Below are positions 36,470 through 48,714 of a stretch of DNA of 64,000 nucleotides, in pieces. The stretch is from NCBI GenBank assembly GCA_027186245.1, contig CP114492.1, positions 5,158,501-5,222,500 on the forward strand. The letters run 5' to 3'. A model generated the notes under the pieces. It did not search any database and was not told the DNA's origin. It was given only the letters and a program-made list of their open reading frames with translations. Source of the DNA: Coriaria nepalensis. Its lineage: Eukaryota; Streptophyta; Magnoliopsida; Cucurbitales; Coriariaceae. The position numbers were made by a program, and so were the translations under genes. Every line of letters begins with the position of its first letter. Position 1 is the first letter of the stretch.

Positions 36470-36950
36470 TGTCACCGCCACAAACCCTAAAGGCTATAGC
36501 CTATGCGCCGCTGCCGACCTTGAAGCACAATCATCTGCTAGACAGCATGGTGAAGCGCTGTGCGAAGGAAACAAGCCTTTAGTGCCACTTTGTTGATCGT
36601 TGTAGAAAGAAATATGGAATGCTTGAGCTTGGGAAAATCCTGCCGAAAATCGAGAGGTGGGAGGACACCGAAGTTACCACCAGGCTAGCGAAAGGCTTGT
36701 TAAAGGTGCTTGCCCGCGGCTATTCGTAGATCTGGAGTTCTATAGCCGATTGTGCTACTTTCAATCCTTAGTAGCGGATATTAGGTGAGAGGGCGCGAGT
36801 AAGTAATAATAAGTAGAGCGGAACACTGTTGGCTGAACAAAAGACGTATGACTTGAGAAAGTCAGATCTTCGCGCCCGCTGCTATTCGGCAATAGCCCTG
36901 CCACCGGTCCAAGCATCTACTACAGCGGTACTGAACAATAACCTTATTTT
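36470..36950. other. Higher-GC insert, possibly mitochondrial DNA (NUMT)
   Basis: From about 36,470 the base composition rises sharply from AT-rich to nearly balanced, then drops again near 36,945. No long reading frame or retroelement domain is present. The texture (GCGCGAGTAAGTAATAATAAG, CTTCGCGCCCGCTGCTATTC) resembles plant mitochondrial intergenic DNA, but I cannot name a gene. It lies in the leader of copia element 2, where gag would be expected. Confidence 0.35.
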
Positions 36951-37095
36951 TCTTTGTTCCCAAAAAAACATTTCCTGATTAAGATTATGTTACAAAAACA
37001 TATATGGCATCAGGAATATGCAAAAACAAGATCAAAACATCAAATTAAAATAAGATACACATGATTTTCCGATATGACATATGCTCTTATAACAC

Positions 37096-37803
37096 TGTTA
37101 GGAATTCATGCATATAATTTTTGGATGTCATCTAAGAGCAAGATCAATCATACAATATTCATATATCTCATATGTAAACCTTTTAAAAAATAATAATAAT
37201 AAATCCCATGAATTTAAATGATAAGTTTACCTTAACTTGATGAGAAAACCACTAAAATTCCAGTTGCAATATGAATTAAAGGGAAGATTCAAGACTCCTA
37301 CATGTTCATCCTCTAATCGAAATCCACACGATTCGTTCACTCAGTTAATTTTCTTCCTTCGAAAAGCTCCCTCTTTTTCTCTCTCCAATTTTGACCAAGA
37401 GGAGATGTGTTACATTAGGGATTTTTTACTACATAATGGTTTATTTATAAGACACCCCTAGGTATAAGGTTTCCTAATCACATTAGGTTTCCTTATACCA
37501 AAGGTTTCCTTCCTACATTAGGTTTCCTTATAGCAAAGGTTTCCTTAACACATTAAGTTTCCTTAACTCACTTAAGGAACAAATGGGTTAAACCTATATC
37601 CAATGTGCCGGCCACTACCATGGGTATTAACCTATGGGTATTAATCAACCATTTAATTAATTTCACCATGAAAATCTAATTAATAATTTGTCTCATTAAC
37701 CATTTACTACCTGATTATTAATACATACCTTAAGGATCCTTTTATAATAAATAAAAAATCCATTATAATTTATTAATTTCCAATTAAATTAATGTCACAC
37801 TTG
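37096..37803 (-). repeat. Truncated 5' LTR of copia element 2
   Basis: Matches the left LTR from TTAACTTGATGAG through AATTAATGTCACACTT and is then cut at about 37803. It lacks the outer ~1.3 kb including the TG terminus. Confidence 0.75.
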
Positions 37804-39221
37804 AGGATCCTTTCATTCCGCTTTCCATAGTCGAGAATCATTGAAGGAGAAAGTAAGAATTCTAAAGTGCACAAGTGCTCTTATGCATCTTAATTAGTTA
37901 GCAAGGTTTCAAATACGTCAAAGTTTAAAAAAAGGGTCGACGAGTCAACACCTTCAATATACAAAATGGTTGACGGGGTCGATGCCTTTAAAATGCGTAA
38001 AGGTGGCGGGGTAAATAGGGCGATGACTCGACAGATCAATGCACTCAACGAGTTTAGTATGCGAAGAACTCGAAGGGGTCAATGGGTCAATAGCTCGACA
38101 AGTCAATGCACTCAATGCCTCCAATAAGGGTCTACGGTTCGATAACTCGATAGGTTGAAGCACTAGACACCTCCAGTATACAAAGTTCTTGATGGGGTTA
38201 GACAGAGTTGACGGATCGACGAGGTCGACGTCTACTATAACATCAATGAATATCTTAAATTAAGCTACTTAAAAGTAGGACAAGAACGCGAGTGAGAGAA
38301 CTTAAATGATCGTATTGTCCATCTTTGCATGTTTTAGGTGTTTAGAACCATTGAAGGAGCATCCTTCCACTCGATCTACGGTTTGAACTGAGTAGAGCTA
38401 GTGGAGACTGAAAATAAGTGATAATTACAGCATGTTAGTTTTCAATGGTTGTAAGCTGAATAAAAGATGCTTATACTATTTCATGGATTTTATTCTATAT
38501 AATGCTTCCTGAAAGTTGTTTAAAACATGCTTATTCTATTTCATTGCTTTTGCACTATATACTGCTTTATGAAAGTGATTAGATTGAAATAAAAACTTCA
38601 CGAATATATGTTATGTATATTGCTTTATGAAAGTTCTTGGATTGAGATAAGGATTTCATGAATATATGCCTTATGTTTGATACACTATGTCTCATTTGGA
38701 TTTGAAGTGCAAGAAGTTTGTGATGGGACCCTATTTCAGCATTAGGTTTGTTGGACTATGTGGACATAGTATTTTATGTTATTGAAATATGAATACCTAT
38801 GTGGTAGGGTAAGTTAAAAGAAGAATTGCTCCTGTAGGTATTATCCCGCAGGTGGAGGAAACAGTAGTGAGACGTTACTGTATTGGCCCTTCATATTAAA
38901 CCTCTTATTAAGTGTTAAAGGGAGCAAAGTGCCATGGGGGCCAACTCTTGAATACCAAGTGGGAGCAAAGTGCCATGGAGGCCACCTTCAGAATCCTACA
39001 CTTACTGATTTCGTGATTATATAGATTCGCTGAGTTTTTTTGATGTTTTCGGCTATGTGAACAAGTATAAGTATTTTCAAGGTATATGCTTAAGATTTCA
39101 ATTCTGAATGATCTGGTTTAGTGATTTCACAGAAAGTATGCAAATCTATACTGTTTTATGCAAGTGCATGATTTGAGACAGTTTTGATGAGTTACATCTT
39201 TACCGGTTTTAAACTCATAAC
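37804..39221 (+). repeat. Gypsy LTR fragment, plus orientation
   Basis: Same family as the LTRs of the gypsy element at 43,023-50,700 but inverted. Shared landmarks include GTCGA-rich repeats (37,936-38,230), CCATCTTTGCATGTTTTAGGTGTTTAGAACCAT-type sequence (38,320), GTGATGGGACCC (38,722) and two GGGAGCAAAGTGCCATGG units (38,931 and 38,962). Both LTR termini are missing. A copia LTR abuts it at 39222. Confidence 0.75.
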
Positions 39222-41049
39222 TGTTGGGCATGATGTCCTGCAAGCATGTGATGAGTATTGTTTTGTGAAATTAATAAAAATAACATTTTTTATTTTGAAT
39301 GTATTGAATAATATGTATAAATATTAGAAAATGCAAAATTCATTCATGTAACTATAATCTGATATTTGTACAAGAAGATTAAGTAATATAGATAATGAAT
39401 TAAATTGTCTGCAACATATTAAAGTATGATATCTTTAATTGATTGTTACTAGTATGGTCCGCTATCATTATGAATGCGAGTAATATAGATCTAGATCACT
39501 GATGGTGATGGATATCTTAGTAGAGGTGCTTTATATAATTGGATTATGTAGGAAAAGACCCAATATGAATTAATTCTTTATAGAATGTCGTTTGCCATAA
39601 AGATTTTTATTTATATCAATAGATAATCATATGCAGATCAATCTGAATCCTGAGTGTGCATGAACGTTTCTTTATGTCAACTGGATCTTATGATTCACTC
39701 GTCACGGTTTGTTTCTAAAACAGGTTAAAAACTTTTGTTTTGGAGATTCATTGGGATAAGTGGCTAAGAACATGATCTACAAATATGGAATCTAAACCTT
39801 CTTCATAAAAGATTGTATATTAGTTCCCTTAAGAATTAATTATAGAACTAAATGGTTTTGAGCTCAAATTTATAATCAAGTTATAAATTGACCGTTTACT
39901 AGTGAATTAATGGTACTTAAGGATAAAGAGATAATTAGAAGAATACAATGGTAATTTTGACCAACTCTAATTATGAATCAATTTTTAGAGGATCAAATGC
40001 ATGTAATGATAATATCAGTGGACTACTAGAAATTGCTTATTAATTTATTCTATAATTGTAAGAGTGCAATCCCATATTTTTAATGCAATAATATTTAGAT
40101 TAATAAATTTGATTTATTAAATTAAATAGTTTAATTAATAATCTAATTCATTAGAGTTAGAATTATAGGTTCATGATCCCTAGATCGCCTTTATAAATTA
40201 CTATATAGGGTAAGAATAACAAATGTTGAAAAAAGACTTCTTTGTAGGAAAATAGTTTGTGGGGAAAATTTATAATTATGAGATAATTAGTGTTAATTTA
40301 TTAATTACAAAATTATTAATTAAAAGATGTATTTAAATCATGAATTTCGAAATTAATTTATTAAATAATAATATATTTAATTTTGAATTAGATATGTTAT
40401 ACATAATATTAAATTGATATGAGATATTTATTTAATATTCAGATTAGGTAAGTCAAACTTGAATTGATTTGAAAAATTAATTTAAAATTCAAATGAGATA
40501 TGATCTAATTTAAAATAAATGTGATTATATTTTAAATAAAAATTGAAAATGTTTGACTAAATCAAATATATCATTACAAGATATCAAGATATGATTTAAA
40601 ATAGATAAGATTATATTTTTAATTAGATTTGAAAATATTTTATGATATCAAAGATATCATCTGATGATAACATTATCATTAAATATTATGATTGAATCAT
40701 CAATTCAATTAATTTAAAGAGTTTAAATTAAAAATAATATTAAATGGAGTCGTATAATACATCTCATTCAAATAATTCAAGGGAGGTTTTTTCTAAAGAG
40801 ATTTTTCTAAGAGAAACGAAAAAGAAAACTTTGTCATCTCTATATGCCCACACATATCGTTTTGCATTGAGGATCGATTTGGAAGATCGTGGTTTGAGTT
40901 TCGACGTTCGATTCACATATGCTAAGATATGACGTCTTCATATAGATGTAGGATTATAAATGATCGCTAAAAGTTTTTCTGAAAGTATTTGTTGTACCCT
41001 AAGACCAATAATCTCTTCCGCTAGGAAATTTTAAATCCGTTCTCAAACA
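39222..41049 (+). mobile_element. Isolated copia LTR (solo LTR)
   Basis: About 1.83 kb, the same family as the LTRs of copia element 1 but in plus orientation. It starts TGTTGGGCATGATG and ends near TTCTCAAACA. No primer site, pol or second LTR adjoins it, so it looks like a product of LTR-LTR recombination. Matching target duplications were not found, perhaps because of later rearrangement. Confidence 0.8.
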
Positions 41050-41132
41050 CAAAAGATGTAGAATATTGTATATATAAGTCTTACTTCCGCAGATGTTTTT
41101 AGCATGGATTTCGTACATGATGGCTGACCTAT

Positions 41133-42290
41133 TGTCATGACCCGATTTACTGGATCTGTGACTGGGATAAGGACCCCGTGACCAAAGATAGCTTGAAACC
41201 CATAGTGTGGAATCCGCGGTCATGTAATCCTCACAGGCCGCTTACTTGTCTTACTTTCATATGTTAGAACATGTGGGGTGTAGCTAAACCCAGAAATTTC
41301 TTTTTTTTGGTTCACCAATGTCTAGTACTTATAGTCTAAGTGGTCCATATACCGAGTCTTTACTAAACGTAACAATGGAAACATCACATATATATATGTA
41401 CAATAATTTTCATCTATTGTATTATTACATTATCTATCCAAATATATAGAAGAGCGGTTAGTAGTATCCCCAAAATGCAATCCACTAGACAGAACAATTA
41501 CCCAAGTTCTACTAGGCAATTCGGTGACTAGTCCCCTGAAGACTCTAATCCTTACCTAATATGAAACGGGTTTAAAAACCATGAGGAGTGCGTATACAAC
41601 TCAATGAGTAATAACTATGGCATGTCATGATTTCAGAACTGGTAGAAACAAGATCCGTCGAAATGGTTTCAACAAGAAAATTTCAATAAACGGTATAGAT
41701 TCACATTCTTGCCTTAAAGTTTCTAAAACAGATCATTCAACTTCAATCAATGGTATATACTTGATCATACATGTACTGGTTTTAATACTGAAAACATCAG
41801 AAAAATCAGCGGATTTATATTGTTCGTAAATCTGTATATACATGTATATAGATATCTTTCACAAACATTAAGTGTAGGAGTTAATAGGTGGCCTCAGGGG
41901 CACCTTGCTCCCTCATGGGACACAAGAGGTGACCCTATGGCACTTTGCTCCCATTAACACTGTCACAAGAAGTTTTCACATGTGGGGCCAAAAAGTCAGA
42001 CATCAATGCTATCTTTATCACCCGCAAGACGGTACCTAAAGAAGCAATTCTCCTTTTAACATACCCTGCTATGCAGGAAACGTACCCTGCCAGACAGGCA
42101 ATCATAATCTATATGTGAACTACTATGTGCACATAGTCCAGCAAAACCAATGCTAGAATGGGGTCCCATCACAAACTTCATGCACTTGAAATTCATATCA
42201 TACATAGCTTACCAAGCATAAGATATATACTTTTAAAAATTCTCATTATAATCTAACATCCTTCAAACCCTCGTTACTAGTCATCTTCTT
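41133..42290 (-). repeat. Gypsy LTR fragment, minus orientation
   Basis: Begins TGTCATGACCCGATTTACTGGATC at 41133, the same terminus as the LTRs starting at 43023 and near 48715, and runs through the CACTTTGCTCC units (41,900-41,955) to about 42,290. The far (TG-start) half is missing. Part of it (about 41,575-42,250) is inverted relative to 38,640-39,210. Confidence 0.75.
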
Positions 42291-42599
42291 AACTTTTTCA
42301 CTTAAGGTTTTGGTCCCCAATGGCTTCCTCTTCTTTTCCTTCTTCTTCTTGTTTTTGAACATCCGCTTCTTCTTCGACATCCTCTCGTTTCTCAGCATAT
42401 GGTTCATATTCTTCTTCCTCCAATTCCCTCATTAATACATCCACAACTACATGTTCCTCATCAATAAATTGTTTGAAGGTCCTCAAATAAGCCTGAGATT
42501 CTTCTTCCTCGAAATGTTTTAATATTCTAAGGATGAGGAGCTATATTATAAGAAAATCAAAGTCAATTATATTGTTCCTAGTTTCATGAAATGAAATAA

Positions 42600-43020
42600 A
42601 AGAGATTAATTAATTTAAAACACTTACCCATTCTTTCTTTATCTTTGATTCAACATTTTCGTGAGTTGATATACAACTCCATGGACTTCCAACTTAAAAT
42701 TTGGGGCATCAAATTCTTGTGCACCCATTTTCCAACTGTTGATCCAAGGAGAGCATTGGATTCATAAGCCCATACATGCATGATTAATGTATTAGCACAA
42801 GCCAAATTTCAATCTGTAATAAATAAAGATAAATAAAACATAAGATATATAAAGTTATGCTAAAAGTTTAACCTGTAAAGCAAGTGGAAACCATACCAAT
42901 GTGTATGTTTGCTCTTCGCCCAAAGGCAGGTCTTAATTGTGGCCGTCTTTTCCACTATGTCCTTCAAGAGTGACTCAACGGTTTTTTCAAAAGAAGCTCT
43001 ACACCATTGGTATATATTGA
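42600..43020 (-). pseudogene. DUF1985-like (transposon-associated Ulp1-type) gene fragment
   Basis: Minus-strand pieces read TYTLVWFPLALQ (about 42,890), then LACANTLIMHVWAYESNALLG (about 42,800-42,740) and GKWVHKNLMPQILSWKS. This FPLALQ..WAYE..LG arrangement is characteristic of plant DUF1985-type proteins, many of them carried by MULE or CACTA transposons. The upstream part is frameshifted. The gypsy element at 43,023 begins immediately beyond it, so the fragment was probably interrupted by that insertion. The acidic Glu-rich frame at 42,298-42,486 may be its continuation. Confidence 0.55.
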
Positions 43021-43022
43021 AC

Positions 43023-45027
43023 TGTCACGATCCGATTTACTGGATCTGTGACCGAGGTAACTAAGGATATATATAGACATAACACAAGGAATCTAGAGTT
43101 ACATAATCCTCACAAGTCTATCTCTTACTTACTTTAAAATTTCAGAATCTACAGAACATACCTAAACCCAAGATTTTGCGCACATCATGAAGCTGTGATT
43201 TATAAGCCTTGTATCCAATGTATATAGGTCAACAAAACTATGCGCAAAACTCATGTTAAACACAATAGCTAAAATAAGACTTGTACATACAATGTCCTAC
43301 ATATATTCTATTTTACATCACTTAACCAATTACACAGTAGAGCTTCTATATTCACACCAAAATTAAAAGTCCACTAAGATAAAGTGTTACCCATGGATCG
43401 GATGGGCAACCATTGTACAATCTTCCTAAGTATAAAACTCCAGGAGAGATAATTACAACATATTAGAAGTTAAAACCATGTAAATATGCAATTTCATCGA
43501 AATTGTCTAAAACAATACATTTTCATAAAGTAACACATATTTGCATCAATTATGTAATATATATAATCAAATAGGTGTAGGATTCAAGAGCTGACCCCCG
43601 TGGCACTTTGCTCCTGCTAGGGATTCAAGAGGTGAGCCTTGCGGCACTTTGCTCTTGCTAGGAATTCAAGAGGTGGGCCCTGTAGCACTTTGCTCCCGCT
43701 AGGGACTCAAGAGGTGGTCCCCGTGACACTATACCCTCGCTAGGGATTCAAGAGGTGCCCCCCTAGCTCTTTGCTATCAAAATAATTTCATAAGAAGTTT
43801 AATATGTAAAACCATTACAGTAACGTCTCACACTATTCCGCCACCCATGGGATGATATATGCAGGAATCATTTCATATAATAGTAACCAACTACACATGT
43901 AATCAAAATGCTGGAATGGGGTCTCATTATAAAAACCTCATATGCATTTCAAATTTATATAATACATAGTTTACAAGACATAAAGCATATATTAATGAAA
44001 TCCTTATTTGAGTCAAATAACTTCCAGAAACCAAGTATGTAGAATAAAATTCATGAAATAGCATAAGCATCTTTTATTCATCTTAAAACTATTACAAATA
44101 AATATGCTATAATTATCAACTCACATTCGGCCTCCGATAGCTTTAACAAGCTCAAACCCCATATGGAGTGGTAGAATGATTCTCTGATGGTTCTAAACAC
44201 CAAAACTTGCAAAGATGGACAATGTGATCATTAGGGATTCCAATGCAATTCAAAAAACTAAAATTACTAAACTAAACTTCATATCCCTCTTTCAAGTAAT
44301 TCTACTTAAAACACATAGTTTAATTTAAAAGTATCATTGCTATTATAGCAGATATCGACCCATTGACCCGTCAACCCCAACGACCCTGTCAGCCCATTCT
44401 TATATTAAAGGCATCGACCCCGTCAACCCTTTCGTATTTTGAAGGCATCGAGTACATCAACCTTGCATTCAGACCTTGATGTATTAGAAACCTTACTAAC
44501 TAATTATGATGTATGAACCTTGATCTATTATAAAAGAACTAAGGATCTCGTGTACAATAGTAGTGACGATTCTTACAAGAAGTAACCTTCACTGGTATTG
44601 TTAACCTTCAAACTGAAGATAAGGATCCCGGTCTTTGAGCTTTAGGCAATATGTGTCCTATGTTAGAATACAAACTTTCACTCTTAACGATTCCAGGTTG
44701 TGGAAGAAGGAAGGAATCTTTGAATTATGCTTGAAATTTCGCATGGGCTAGGGAGAAATGACCATCGAAGCTAATGAGAACGTATGTACTGTACGGAATT
44801 ATAGCTAGAGGTGTTAACTTTGTAGTTAAGACTTGATACATGTATGGTCTCTATTGTTAACCAATAAATATCTATAATAAGAGAGGGAAGGGTGAGCTGG
44901 TGAAGCCCACTACCTCATCTTTTCCCTTTACTATTATAAAATAATAATTATATTATATTATTATTATTATTAGTCTAAAAATTTAAAGACTAATTTTTTA
45001 TGCCAAAAAGATGAACGATGCATCACA
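43023..45027 (-). repeat. 3' LTR of gypsy element 2
   Basis: About 2.0 kb, with TG..CA ends on the minus strand. It carries five tandem ~41 bp units (43,578-43,787) and a TCGACC/GTCAACC-rich block (44,345-44,470). Confidence 0.85.
43578..43787 (-). repeat. ~41 bp tandem repeats in the gypsy LTR
   Basis: Five consecutive units of the form GGATTCAAGAGGTG-GCCCC-GTGGCACTTTGCTCCCGCTAG, each 41-42 bp and partly diverged. Related units in lower number occur in the other LTR copies at 38,931, 41,890 and 49,425. Confidence 0.85.
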
Positions 45028-45149
45028 TTCTTCCGCCCTTTAAGAAATTCGGTCCCCGAATTTCAAATACTAGCTTTAAATATGTCGTGAAGAACATATG
45101 CAATAGAAAATTATATGCATGAAATAAACAAGGCTCTAACTATTTTCAA

Positions 45150-48100
45150 TGAATAAGTGAGGGTATTTCTCCCGCATTTCATTTTTTGCTTCCGACATTG
45201 CTTTCTCATAATCATGATTACCCCATAACATCTTCATTGAACCTACATCATTATTTTAAAGGCGCCGCTTTACTTGACGATCAACGATCTTAATTGTCTT
45301 TTCCTAATATGACATATCTTCTTTAAGTTTAATTGAATCAGATTGCAACACTTGTGATGGTCCATTTGCAAGGGCTCCTGATAAGTTATTACCCTAATCT
45401 TCTCTAATATTTCAAAGGGTTCCTATATACCTTGGACTTAATTTTCCTTTCTTACCAAATCTCATTACCCTTTTTCATTAGGCTCACTTTTAGGAAGATT
45501 AGCTCACCCACTTGAAACTCAAGCGGCCGTCTTCTCTGATCTGCATAGCTTCTCTAACGACTTTGTGCTATTTTCAACCTTTGTTGAATCCTTTTCAATT
45601 GCTTATATTGTGGCATCTATAATGTTTGAGCCTAGTAGCCTCATCTCTCCAGCTTCATGCAGTGAATTGGAAATCTGCACTTTCTTCTATAAAAAGCTTC
45701 ATATGGGGCCACACCTATAATAGCTTGATAGTTGTTGTTATAGGAGAATTATACTAATGGCAACAATTTACTCCATGAGCCCTGAAAATCTATCACACAG
45801 GCTCATAACATATCCTCTAAGGTTTGGACGGTTGTTTCTATCTGACCATCAGTTTGAGGAGGAAAAGCTACATAAAATTTCAACCTTGTCCTCATTACCC
45901 TGTGTAAGCCTTTCTAGAATGTTGTAGTGAATCTTGAGTCTCTATCTAAAATGATAGAGATCGGTACTCCATGAAACCTCACTATTTCTTGAATGTAAAT
46001 TTTGCAAGTTGTTCTAAGGAATATGGCACTTTCATAAGTAAGAAATGGGATGATTTTTTTTAGTCGATCGATCACTACTCAAATCGAATCATACATTTTT
46101 ATAGTTCTCGGTTAATCGACTACAAAATCCAAGTCTTTTTGTTCCCATTTCCCTTCATGAATTTCAATTGGTTGTAGCTCTCCTGCAGGTTTCTGGTACT
46201 TAGCTTTGATTCTTTGACAAGTTAGACACTTGCTTACAAACATTACTACATCCTTTTTCATTCTCAAACACCAGAAATGTTCTTTAAGATCTCTATACAT
46301 TTTTGTTGCACCTGGATGAACTAAATAAGGCATATTGTGACCTTCGATCTATATCAAGTTCGTTATTTCTTTATTGTTGGGAACACACAACCATTCTTTG
46401 AAGCTAATAACTCCATCTTTAGAAAATTAAAAGTCATACCTTTTTGCTTCTATTACTTCTTGCTTTATCTGTTTCATCTCTACATCCGCCTCTTGCGCAC
46501 TTTGAATATCTTCAAGCATAGTTGGTTGAAGATTTAAAGCTAATAATTGTCCTGTTACCAACTCTATCTTTGCTTCACACACTTCCTTTTGTAGTGGTTT
46601 TTGTAATGCACATATTGCTACAAGGATAACTGAGGATTGGCGACTTTATTTGCCTTAACCGGATGATATCTTATTTCACAATCATAATCCTTTACCAGTT
46701 CTAACCATTGTCTCTGCCTCATGTTCAATCCATTCTGCATGAAGAAATATTTAGACTTTTATGGTCGGTATAAATTTTACATCTTACCCCATAAAGATAG
46801 TGCCTCCAGACCTTTAGAGCAAATAACACCAGAGTTAGTTCCAGGTCATGGGTTGGGTAGTAATTCTCATACTATTTGAGCTGGAGGGAAGCATAAGCAA
46901 TTACTTTCTCATTCTACATCAATACTTCTCTCAACCCTAGCTTGGATGCCTATCCATTTTCACCTTATGGAATAGTATGAACGGGAGCACCGGTTAGCTT
47001 TTGGTTTAGCTCTTGAAAGCTTTCTTCATAAGTTCCCGACCACTCAAACTTTTAACCTTCAACAGTAAGTCTAGTGAGTGGGGTAGCTATTCTGGAAAAT
47101 CCTTCGAGAAATCATCTGTAATAACCCACCAATCCTTGGAAACTTCACACCTCTAAGGTACTCCTTGGCCTACACCAATTACGTACCGCTTCTATCTTAG
47201 ATGGATCTACTAAAATCCCATCTTTAGAAACGTGTCCTAGGAAAGCGACCCAATCAAGCCAAAATTCACACTTATCAAATTAGCCATAAATTTGATGATA
47301 TCTTAGTGTTTACAACACCATTTTCAAGTGTTCTACGTGCTCCACCCTATACTTTGAATAGACAAGAATATCATCAATAAAGATAATGACGAACTTGTCT
47401 AGATATACTTTAAACACTCAATTCATCACATCCATAAATGACGTCATGAGAAATTCATAATGCTCATAACATATCTGAAAGGCCATTTTTGGGATATCTG
47501 ATCCTTGGATCTTCAGCTGATGTTATCCTAATCTCAGATCAATCTATGAGAATATTCAAGCCCCTTAGAGTTTATTGAACAAATCATCTATCCATGGTAG
47601 AGGATATTTATTCTTTACAGTCACTTTATTAATCTCCTTATAATCAATGCACATCCTCATCAACCTATCTTTCTTCTTCACAAATAACACAAGTGCTCCC
47701 CAAGGTTAAAAAGTTGGGCGAATTTGGCCTTTGTCAACTAGTTTTTGTAATTGTTTCTTAGGTTCATTCAATTCTCTTGGCTTCATACGATATGCAGTTT
47801 TTTAAATTGGTGCATTTTCTGGTGCCAAGTCAATTTTAAATTCAATCTAACAGTCTGGAAGATGTCCTGATAACTCTTCTAGAAAAACTCCAAGAAAGTT
47901 ATAAACTTCAGGAATATCTTTAGGCATTAGTTGTGTTTCCTTGCTAGTATCCACTACTCTAGCAAGATATCTAATATAACCACTCTTTAGCAACTTTGTT
48001 GCTTTAACTTCTGCTACTAATGGAATTAGTATCCTCCTTGAATCACTAATGAATCTGAACTTTTCTTCTCCTAGTAGTTAGAATATTACTCTTTTCTTTC

Positions 48101-48524
48101 GACAATCTATTGTGGCATTATATTTGGAAAGTCAACCCATTCCTTAATATGACATCAAAATCTTGTAAATCTAACAGTACAAGATTTGCAAATAATTCCA
48201 TGTCCTTTAACTTCAAGGGAACACCTCACAGCTAGTGAGATGATTCAATGCATCTCTTCTGGGTAGCACTGTGCTAAATATTTCAGCTAATTGATTTGGG
48301 ATTTGTTTAATCATACTAACAAACCTCAAAGCAATAAAGGAATGTGTTGCGGTTGTAGAAACTCTCTCGTGAGGTCTATCACCCACATTAGACTCATCAG
48401 GATCTCTTACCCTAGACCTTCCACATGTAGTTGCATGGTGTGGTGAAGAAGATCCCTCATCATTTCTATGTTCAGGTGCTATAGATGTGTAGGTTACTTT
48501 CTCGATGGCATGATATCTATGCAC
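45150..48524 (-). pseudogene. Gypsy pol pseudogene (element 2)
   Basis: On the minus strand from high to low coordinates: a short N-terminal gag-like frame (48,213-48,524); the protease C-terminus around 48,120; an RT N-terminus with [18 protein letters not shown] near 47,650; the catalytic box [10 protein letters not shown] near 47,370; RNase H near 46,800-47,000; an integrase zinc-binding region with HPGATKMYRDLKEHFW and KCLTCQRIKA at 46,112-46,333; an integrase C-terminus (GVAPYEAFYRRKCR) near 45,700; and a chromodomain remnant near 45,170-45,290. Many stops, several at former Gln codons. Confidence 0.8.
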
Positions 48525-48714
48525 TATAAATCAATCAATATGCATAGTATATCGAACAACCAACATCTCTTATGACCCATAAACAAATGCAAGACACGTG
48601 TTTGAGGTGAAAACAGTTGACACTAGAGAATCCTACAAACGATTCCTATACTCCATGATATAGTCTAATGAAACCTAAGGTGCTAACACCAATTCTACTC
48701 TGTTACCAACTCTA

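Larger units (their letters stand above)
31180..37803 (-). mobile_element. Ty1/copia element 2 (minus), with truncated 5' LTR
   Basis: An LTR at about 31180-33179 and a second, shorter related LTR at 37096-37803 flank a minus-strand copia pol. The polypurine tract AAGTGGGAGAT directly precedes the LTR start TGAAAG at 33179. Next to the right LTR, GTGTTATAAGAGC is a decayed tRNA-Met primer site. The right LTR is cut off at about 37803, where a gypsy LTR fragment begins, so its 5' end was lost. gag is not recognisable. Confidence 0.8.

Noticed and set aside
42298..42486. Glu-rich 62-residue frame as a host gene
   Set aside because: It is low-complexity, derived from a CTT/TTC tract, lacks neighbouring exons, and lies in transposon debris.
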